In this document: piece by piece, positions 56,571 to 64,000 of the stretch | How positions within the stretch are numbered: the stretch's first letter is position 1 | Layout: every line of letters starts with the position of its first letter | Notes under the pieces: generated by a model | The model's database searches: none | What the model saw: only the letters and a program-made list of their open reading frames with translations | What the model was told of the DNA's origin: nothing | Program-made: the position numbers and the translations under genes | From: Datisca glomerata | Lineage: Eukaryota; Streptophyta; Magnoliopsida; Cucurbitales; Datiscaceae | DNA: 64,000 nucleotides | Assembly (NCBI GenBank): GCA_003255025.1 | Contig: QANY01002203.1 | Coordinates: 399,273-463,272, forward strand | Direction: 5' to 3'

Positions 56571-57360
56571 CTATGTCATGTTAATTATGATTCTTTACGT
56601 AAATTAATTAACTTGGATCATATACCAACATTTCACATTGATTCCAATCACAAGTGTGGAACTTGTGTAGAGGCAAAATTAACAAGGTCATCATTCTAAA
56701 ATATTGAAAGAAACACCGAACCACTTGATATAATTCACAGTGATTTATATGATTTATAATTTGTACAAACAAGAGGTGGTAATAAGAATTTTATTATTTT
56801 TGTTGATGAAGCAAGGATGAAGCTATAAAGAAATATATTCATTATAAAAATGAAGTTGAGAATCAAATCAATAAGAAAATTAAGGTGCTAAGAAGTGATA
56901 GGGATAGTGAATATGAATCGCCATTTGTTGAGATTTGTGCTTAACATGAGATTATACCTGAAACCACAACACCTTATTCACCTCAATCTAACTAATGGTG
57001 TTGTTAAGCGTAAAAACCATACACTAAAGGATATTATGAATGCATTATTGATCAGTTCTATCTTACCTCAGAACATGTGGGAAGAAGCTGTTTTGACGGC
57101 TAACTATATTTTGAATAAGATACTGAAAAAGAAAGAGGATAAGACTCCATATGAGTTATGTAAAGGTAGAAAACCTTCATACAAATGCTTATGAATGTGG
57201 GGATGCCTCGTTCAGGTGATGGTACCTACACCCAAAAAGATGAAACTATGACAAAAAACTGTTGATTGCATTTTTATTGGTTATGCTAATAAGAGTAGTA
57301 AATATCGGTTCCTTGTATACGAATCTAGCAATCCTGAGATCACAAGAATACGATAATGGA
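56571..57360 (+). pseudogene. Copia C integrase
   Basis: HERLCHVNYDSLRKLINLDH, CGTCVEAKLTRSSF, NTEPLDIIHSDLYDL; the core is shifted and partly deleted (FVQTRGGNKNFIIFVDE). Open part 56895-57194: HLNLTNGVVKRKNHTLKDIM, LPQNMWEEAVLTANYILNKI, TPYELCKGRKPSYKCL; then WGCLVQVMVPTPKKMK and DCIFIGYANKSSKYRF. The region spanning the WGCL codons is continuous here, which shows where copia B was broken. Confidence 0.83.
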
Positions 57361-58450
57361 GTCTAGGAATGAATCATTATTTGAACATTTATTTTCTTAC
57401 AAATCCAAGGAAGAGCCAAACTCTTCAAAAATACTTATTGAGACTATTGATGAAGAAGATAGTCTGGACAAAGATGAAGAAGTTGAGATATAACCTAGAA
57501 GGAGTACAAGAGTTAGGATAGAAAAATCTTTTGGTCCTGATTTTCTGACTTATATGATTAAAAGTGAACCAAAAACTTTCAATGAAGCTGTGAACTCCAA
57601 TGAATGTCTTTTTGGAAAGAGGCCATTAAGAGTGAAAATGATTCAACTTTGCAAAATCACATTTGGGAATTAGTGGACCTTCCACCTGATCGTAAACATT
57701 TGAGTTCCAAGTGGATTTTCAAATGAAAAATAAAAGTTGGCGGATTAATTGATATATACAAGGCTAGGCTTGTAATTAAAGGCTATAGATAGAAAGAAGA
57801 TCTTGATTATTTTGAAACATACTCTCTGGTGTCAAGAATAGCTAAATGGTACTTACAATTGTAGCTTTGCGAAATCTTGAAGTACATCAAATGAATGTGA
57901 AAACAACCTTTCTAAATGGAGAGTTAGAGAAAGAAATCGACGTGGAACAACCGGAAGAGTTTTTCGCTTCTGGGTAAGGAAAGAAAGTCTGCAAATTAGT
58001 CAAATCATTGTATGATTTGAAACAAGCACCAAAACAATGACATGAGAAATTTGACAGTCACATGATGTCATTTGGATTCAAAATCAATGAATGTGATAAA
58101 TGTATCTATGTTAAAGATACCGAGAATGGATATGTCAATGTGTGTTTGTACGTTGATCATATGCTTATCATTGGAAGATAATGATAAAATGATTAAATCT
58201 ACGAAAAATATGTTAAAATCTACATTTGATATGAAAGACATCAGGCTTGCTGATGTTATAATGGGAATAAAAATCAAAAGAACATTAGATGAATTTATTT
58301 TAAGTCATTCTTGAAAAATTTAGCAATGATAACACTGGTAAATAAAAAACATTGATGGATACAAGTGTACATTTGTCCAAGAATAAAGGTGAGAGTATAT
58401 CTCAAGTAGAATACTCTAGAGTGATAGGTAATATAATGTACTTTATGAAT
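57361..58450 (+). pseudogene. Copia C linker and reverse transcriptase
   Basis: SFGPDFLTYMIKSEPKTFNE, HIWELVDLPPDRKHLSSKW, GLIDIYKARLVIKGY, a stop, VHQMNVKTTFLNGELEKEID, KVCKLVKSLYDLKQAPKQ, FKINECDKCIYVKDTENGYV, VCLYVDHMLIIG: the YVDD box is YVDH. Then FDMKDIRLADVIMGIKIKR. At least six stops or frameshifts. Confidence 0.85.
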
Positions 58451-59085
58451 TGTACAAGACTTGATATAGCCTATCCACTGAGTAAACTAATTAGATTCAC
58501 GAGTAAACCTAGAGCCAAACATTAGAAAGTCATTGTAAGAGTAATGATGTACTTAAGATATACTCGGAGTTATAGAATTCACTATTCAAGATATCCAGCG
58601 GTCCTAGAAGGATATATTGATACAAATTGAATATCTGATAAGAAATGTACGAAGCCTACTAGTGGATATGTTTTCACACTATGAAGAGTTGTCGTAGCAA
58701 GAAAATTCTCAAAACAAGCAGTTATAGCTAGATCCACTATAGAATCTGAGCTTATTGCTTTAGATAAATGTAGGGAGTAGACTAAGTGGCTAAACCACTT
58801 CCTAGAGGATAATCCTAGATGGACAAAGCATGCGCCACCAATATGCATACATTGTGATAGTAAAAGTGCTATTGGAAGAGCACAAAGTAATATGTATAAT
58901 GGTAAGTCTAGACACATTCATCGTAGATATGTTACCATTAAACAACTACTCTTGACAGGGGTTATCACTCTTGATTGTGTGAAGTCAAAGGATAACATTG
59001 TGGATCCACTAACCAAAGGGTTAGATCGAGAGTTAGTTGAAAATTCATCGATGGCAATGGGACAAAAGCCATGTAAAAATAAGTT
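58451..59085 (+). pseudogene. Copia C RNase H
   Basis: [50 protein letters not shown]-type residues, STIESELIALDKC, ICIHCDSKSAIGRAQSNMYN, GKSRHIHRRYVTIKQLLLTG, VKSKDNIVDPLTKGLDRELV. It ends near 59075. Reasonably complete but with stops. Confidence 0.86.
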
Positions 59086-59663
59086 GATACAAAGAAAACC
59101 CAACCTAGTTGATTGGAGATCCCAAGATCAAGGTTCAAAGGGAACCTAATTGTATAAACTTAGCTGGATCATTGTGGAGATTTTTCCTGTCCATTCCTAT
59201 GATGGAAATAAGGATACCCGTTGGAGATTAGGTTAAGCTAAGCTTTTAATTATTCCTATGCATCATAAACTGTGAGATCCGAGTGGAGTAATGCGGGTTT
59301 ACTCTTAAATTAAGAGATCACCTATGCGAGAGTGAAGTGGGGTCATTTCAATAGAAATTGTAAGGGCACAATTCTTTAGAAACTCTTGCAGAACTAGGAG
59401 GATGTTCATGACCAAAAAGGAATATAATCATGAAAATTGAACTGTGTCAGGGATGAATTTTATGTCTAGTATGCCATAGTCTACATAAAATATGGAACAG
59501 TTCAAAGACATTGTGTCTATTGGTTAGCTAGTAAAGTAAACATACTTACACAAGGGGATGTTCAAAGGATAAAACCTACCTATCCTATGCAGGTTTCAGA
59601 ACGTAGAATTCTATCACCATGTCTGTTGTGTCGTTGGTCATCAATTTGTTTCATGTGGGGAAT
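59086..59663 (+). other. Copia C 3' untranslated region and polypurine tract
   Basis: Non-coding, like the same region of copia B. It ends with CATGTGGGGAAT (about 59652-59663), the polypurine tract, directly before TGTTGG. Confidence 0.7.
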
Positions 59664-60764
59664 TGTTGGAAAATTGGGTATTTTGTACGCCATTTTCGTA
59701 AACTAATTTTGGACAAACTTTTAGATAGGACCCACTATTTAAAAATGTAAATTCTTTGGATATTTGAGTTCTTCTTCGCGAGTATATCAAAATTGACTAT
59801 TAATTTTTCAAAATTAGTTTGGGATGAATAAGAAATTATCTCCTAAAGTAAGCTAAATGAGAATGGAAATATTGGAGGGAATTGTAGAAATCCCACATTG
59901 AAATGAGGAAAGAATGGAGTGGTATATATTGAGATGTTAGTATCAAGAGTGGTAACTTGATATGACTAGAAGTTTTCTCTATATAGACCACTTCTAAATG
60001 GGCCAATTTGTGTTTTACTTCAGATTTATTTTTTCTCCTCATAGAAAGCCCAAAGGTTATGAAATATGAAATATTCTTTAAATTAAGGCCCAAAATGGTT
60101 TTTAGTTTTTCAAATTAAATTAAAAACGTTTTGGACTTAATTTTTTTATTAAATAGCATTTTAATGGGTTAAATATCTTTTATTACACACCTCCTTCATG
60201 AGTAGTATAAAAGGAGGTCTTCCTCTCCTCATTTTACACACTAAAGAAGCTTTCAAACTCTCTTTTACTTTCAATATTTATACTCCATGTTTTTGTTTAT
60301 TTTTTCAAGTTTTCTTGGTTCGACCCGGTTTTGGTTTCGGCGCGGTCTAGTTCTTTTTTCGTCGACAATTTCTTTTTTCAGTTCAAGTCTTGGTTTTGCG
60401 CCGTTACTCTTGTGGTTGAATTCTGATAAGTCAGTTCGATCAAGGTGTTGAAGTTGGGTGATTTTCAGCTGACTCAAACCATTTTATCTTGGAAAACAGA
60501 CGAGTTATCAACCTAAGTAACAAAAAGTGAGGGGGCGTAACTGTTTTAAGAAAATTGTGCAAACATGACTCGGTTTGATTTCTTATTGTTCCGTTACTCT
60601 GTATGTATTTTTAACATTGGTAAATAATATATTTACATTTTGCAATAGTCACGTTACATTACTTTCTGTAACTATATTTCTTACGTGTTGTAAATATAAT
60701 ACTTACAGAATTGTATTATTATTATTTTCATTTAATCTTATTATGCAATACACAATTTCCAACA
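59664..60764 (+). mobile_element. 3' LTR of copia C
   Basis: 1101 bp from TGTTGGAAAATTGGG to ACAATTTCCAACA. Its ends form a 9-bp perfect inverted repeat (TGTTGGAAA/TTTCCAACA). Promoter-like AGTATAAAAGGAGG near 60202. Copia D gag begins ten bases after it. Confidence 0.92.
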
Positions 60765-60773
60765 GAGAGCTCT

Positions 60774-61640
60774 AAGAGCCATGAACAAACTCGTACTTAT
60801 CACAAGAAAACTACCAAAGCCTGAACTCTCGTCCATTGATCCTACCATTTTTGGACTGGAAGACATTCTTATAGAAGCTTTGGAACGTTGTAACGATCTA
60901 GTTGTTTCACGGATTCCAAACTCAATTTCTCTTGAAATAAAAAACAATGTGTCATACATTGAGAGTGCAAAGGAGTTATGGGATGAATTGCAAAAAACTT
61001 TTAAGGAACAAAGAGGCAAGAGTCTATACCATTAAGAAGGAAATTTTAGAACTCAAACAAGGTAATGATCCAGTCATGCTTTATTACAGTAAACTTAAAA
61101 ACTTATGGGATCAACTAGCTAATTTTGAACCTATACCTGAAAGCACTTATGCCAATTACAAATTCTTGTTGAAAGATATGATAGAGACCGTGTTATTAAA
61201 TTTCTAAGGGGCCTCCAAGACTCATATTCGGCTGTAAGAGATCAAATCTTATTACAAACTCTCGTGCCTAAAGTTAATCAAACTTATGGATAGACTTTAA
61301 AACAAGAAAAGATACATGCCATTGCTTCCACAGAAATAACAACACATGAACCAACAGTTATGCCTGCCAGAAAATTTAAGAAGTAGAAAACCTTTTGTTC
61401 ACATTGCAAAATCACAAGACATACATTAGAGAATTGTTTTAAAGTTAGAAATTTTGAAGCTTCTATATGTGAGTATTGCAAAGTAGTTGGACGTGTCAAT
61501 GCAAAATGCTATAAGTGACATGGATATCCAGAGAATCACAAGCTACATGGGTCTACACCTAAGACTGGTTTCTCTAACCAAGACTTTTTGGCCAACAAGG
61601 ATGATAAACAGAATGAGCAATTTACACTCAGAATATCAAT
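60774..61640 (+). pseudogene. Copia D gag
   Basis: Starts inside gag (LRAMNKLVLITRKLPKPELS), then RCNDLVVSRIPNSISLEIKN, YIESAKELWDELQKTFKEQR, a frame change, YTIKKEILELKQGNDPVMLY, YSKLKNLWDQLANFEPIPES, DQILLQTLVPKVNQTYG and two zinc-binding motifs, CSHCKITRHTLENC and CEYCKVVGRVNAKC. This is the gag of a different copia family from B and C. Its 5' end and LTR are missing; copia C sits there. Confidence 0.87.
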
Positions 61641-61759
61641 AGATCTTGGCTCTTCTAAATGGAAATCCAAATTTTTCACAAATTAACATGATTAAGAAAA
61701 CATCATAACATAATTCAAGTTATTCTATCATGAAAACTCATTTTATAAATTTTGTTGTC

Positions 61760-62620
61760 ATAAATAAGATTCCATGTATATTAGGCATATGAGCTACAGA
61801 TCATATTGTTTGGCATTCATCATATTTCATTCAAATTCTCACCATTTCTAACTTTTTTTTTGCAATTACCTAATGGACAGATGGCCAATGTCACACAGAT
61901 AGGAACCCTACAACTATCTGAGAAGCTAATCTTATATGATGTTATGTGTATTCCGTCATTTTCTTTCAATTTACTCTTTGTCCGAAAGCTTAAAGAATCA
62001 CTAAATTGTTTTGTCATCTTCACATCCTCCTACTATTTCATTCAGGACCTTACAGATTGGATGATGATTGGGAGGGGTGAAGTGCTTAATGGTCTCTATC
62101 AACTCATGATCGAAAACAATCCTGCTGCATTAATTTCTGATTTACAAATTTTTGTTCCACAAAATCATTTAGCTAACTAGTCCAAAACTGAATCGATTTG
62201 ACTTATGGTATTTAAGGCTTGGCCATGCCTCTGTTTCCAAATTTAAATTAATGAATATCCCTTTCTCTTCTACTAAATCTCCCTTTTGTGACATATGTGC
62301 ATATGCTAAACAACACAAAATATATTTTCCTAACAATCCCACTAGATCTGAAGTATTTCTTCAACTCATACATTGTGACATTTAGGGACCACATAGTACT
62401 AAAAGTCATGAAGGATATAAGTATTTCTTAACCATCGTTGAAGATCACACTAGAAATACTTGGATATACATGCTTAAACACAAATCTGAAGTTAAGCAAA
62501 ATATTCAAGCTTTTTATTCCTATGTCCAGACTCAATTTGGGGTACCTATAATTGAGCGAGTTTTCATGATGCTGGACGTTCAACTAATGGATGAGCATTT
62601 TTCCTTAGTGTCTTGGTCTT
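61760..62620 (+). pseudogene. Copia D protease and integrase start
   Basis: INKIPCILGI-ATDHI near 61765-61805 is a degenerate protease site. Open part 61806-62180: LPNGQMANVTQIGTLQLSEK, YDVMCIPSFSFNLLFVRKLK, VIFTSSYYFIQDL, EVLNGLYQLM. Then FDLWYLRLGHASVSKFKLM, FCDICAYAKQHKIYFPN, VFLQLIHCDI, GYKYFLTIVEDHTRNTWIYM, SEVKQNIQAFYSYVQTQFG. It ends before the second catalytic Asp, near 62600. Confidence 0.84.
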
Positions 62621-62689
62621 AAAAAAATAGCTAGTTTTAGCACATTTAGGAATAAAGTACTAAGATTTGGCACAAAAAACTTCCGAAGT

Positions 62690-62850
62690 ACTTTGGATTC
62701 AATTGTACTTAAAGAACTTCATGTGATTGTTTCTTCTACACCTATAATTTAGTGTGATAATTTCAAAGCAACTTCTATAGCTACAAACCAATTTTTCATG
62801 CTAATGCTAAGCATACTAAACTTGATGTTCATATTTGTTAGATAGAAGAT
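62690..62850 (+). pseudogene. Copia RNase H C-terminal fragment
   Basis: WIQLYLKELHVIVSSTPII, a stop, CDNFKATSIATNQFFHANAK and HTKLDVHIC, the RNase H end of a copia element. It follows the truncated copia D integrase by about 70 bp with no RT between, so D probably lost its middle. Confidence 0.75.
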
Positions 62851-62889
62851 ATTGAACAAACAGCTTGAAATCATATTTGTTCATATAGC

Positions 62890-63395
62890 AGAATATAATG
62901 CAAACTCGTTGATGCATGCAGTGTAGCGTTGGAGTATTTGAAGCGAATGGATCGTCGCACGCGCAGTCCGTCTTCCGGAGGCCATAACTTTTTACTCGGG
63001 TTGACTTACGGAGCCTGTAAGATATCAAATCGAAGGTCGTACCTGTTACGACCTAGTTTCAGTCCAAAAATGTCATTTTAGGAACCTTTGGAGCCCCAGA
63101 AGCTGTTTTAAAAAGTTTTAGACATTTTTGTAATTTTTTCTTTCTTTTATGTTTAGGGTTTTCTCAGACAATTTTAATACCTTTTGTTTAGGGTTTTTCA
63201 ATAGTTTTTGATGATATTGTTGGAGACGTTTACTCTATAATTCTAATTTTTGACATTTCATGATTTATTAAAATTATTGCCTAAATTATGATAATCTCAT
63301 AATTCAACAAGTTTTTGAAGATCGAATTACTGCCAATCGTCGCAATTCAAAAATATTTGATACACTTAGGTATTCTTCGAGGTTTCCGCTACATC
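62890..63395 (+). mobile_element. 5' LTR of gypsy J (start uncertain)
   Basis: Ends CGCTACATCA directly before the primer site. It contains GATCGTCGCACGCGCAGTCC and GTCTTCCGGAGGCCATAACT, words I associate with plant gypsy LTRs. The 5' limit is not fixed; 62890 is an estimate. Confidence 0.55.
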
Positions 63396-63397
63396 AA

Positions 63398-63409
63398 TTG
63401 GTATCAAAG
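63398..63409 (+). other. Primer-binding site of gypsy J
   Basis: TTGGTATCAAAG, one mismatch from TTGGTATCAGAG, the usual initiator-Met-tRNA complement in plant retrotransposons. Confidence 0.78.
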
Positions 63410-63431
63410 TTAAAACTGATCCATAGTTTTC

Positions 63432-64000
63432 ATGGCACCACGATGAAACCAACAGCGACAACAGAGAGTTGATGAGGTTTATGAGTGCGATGATGGCATC
63501 CAACTAGAACATCAAATCAAGCAGATTGTGGATCAATGTATGAAGTGAATTTTGGAATAGTTAACTGAAAGAATGGATAATATGATGGGGAATCAAAATA
63601 GGAGGAATAGGCTTGAACCACGAAATTCGATCAGGCAGGGCGATTGGGCAGACTGATCAGAAAAGGAAGACGGAGGAGAATACTACGGGGACATTCCACA
63701 GATCCATCGTAGGCGGCAGAGAGTCCAAGTGGAAGAGGATAATAGGTGGTCGGAGGCCGGTATGCTGACTGGAATAGCAGAATTTCATGGCAGTCTTCAG
63801 GCTGAAGAGTTCCTTGACTGGTTGGCGACTGTTGAAGAGATTTTAGTGTTCAAAGGAGTGCTAGAGAATAAGAGTACCTTTGGTGGTGACTAGGTTGCGC
63901 AGTAGGGCTATGACGTGGTGGGAGTAATTGAAGCTATCTCGTACCAGATTGGGTAAGTAAAAAATTTCTTCTTGGGAAAAGATGAAGAAACATTTGCGAA
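63432..64000 (+). pseudogene. Gypsy J gag, partial (runs off window)
   Basis: ATG at 63432 (MAPR), a stop, NQQRQQRVDEVYE, LEHQIKQIVDQCMK, a stop, LTERMDNMMGNQNRRNRLEP, EDGGEYYGDIPQIHRRRQRV, EEDNRWSEAGMLTGIAEFHG, SLQAEEFLDWLATVEEILVF, then a frameshift near 63890 before the TRLR..AMTWW-type region. This is a common plant gypsy gag. Three early stops and one shift show it is dead, though it is less decayed than its neighbours. Confidence 0.87.

Noticed and set aside
1..64000. Host genes, tRNA or rRNA genes
   Set aside because: No multi-exon host protein, tRNA cloverleaf boxes or rRNA blocks were recognised on either strand.

Overview
This 64-kb window looks like repeat-dense chromatin of a flowering plant, probably a eudicot. 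It is AT-rich and packed with decayed plant transposons: Ty1/copia, Ty3/gypsy of the Tat type (recognised by a second RNase H), a Mutator-like element carrying a ULP1/DUF1985 gene, a LINE fragment, a CACTA end and a possible Helitron end. I found no intact host gene, tRNA, rRNA or CRISPR array. Nearly every coding stretch is broken by stops or frameshifts, so most gene entries are pseudogenes named from conserved domain motifs read directly in the sequence.

Layout. 1-1030: 5' end of a minus-strand Tat-type gypsy element with a 24-bp array in its gag. 1035-1463 and 8592-9540: tandem units of about 600 bp made of a collapsed copia gag/protease, split by a 7.1-kb Mutator-like element (1464-8591). 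That element has terminal inverted repeats, a 9-bp target-site duplication, a plus-strand transposase, a convergent minus-strand ULP1/DUF1985 gene, and six clusters of palindromic short repeats. 9541-11640: AT-rich, with two hairpins. 11640-16160: minus-strand copia element (copia I) abutting a LINE reverse-transcriptase fragment. 17000-20265: 5' part of a plus-strand copia (A). 20266-24087: 5' half of copia B, minus strand. 24300-26100: copia H. 26166-29690: 3' part of a minus-strand copia (A-prime). 29786-32905: 3' half of copia B, plus strand. 32906-35275: AT-rich, with a possible Helitron terminus. 35276-40888: GC-richer element (G) with two LTRs, tandem arrays and no recognisable pol. 41128-44400: a 1443-bp tandem duplication containing inverted repeats. 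46540-46835: copia and CACTA scraps. 46840-53830: Tat-type gypsy element E with tandem repeats and an antisense frame 3' of pol. 53847-55000: unrecognised coding-like DNA. 55025-60764: copia C. 60774-62850: copia D. 62890-64000: start of gypsy J, whose gag runs off the window.

The main structural result is that copia B appears cut in two by an inversion. Its 5' half lies on the minus strand at 20.27-24.09 kb and its 3' half on the plus strand at 29.79-32.91 kb. The two halves break near the same integrase codons, carry the same LTR family, and have near-matching 5-bp flanks. Other leads are the palindromic repeat clusters in the Mutator-like element, the tandem arrays in elements E, F and G, and the uncharacterised possibly spliced reading frame at 53.8-54.7 kb. 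All family names rest on motif recognition by eye; no database search was possible.
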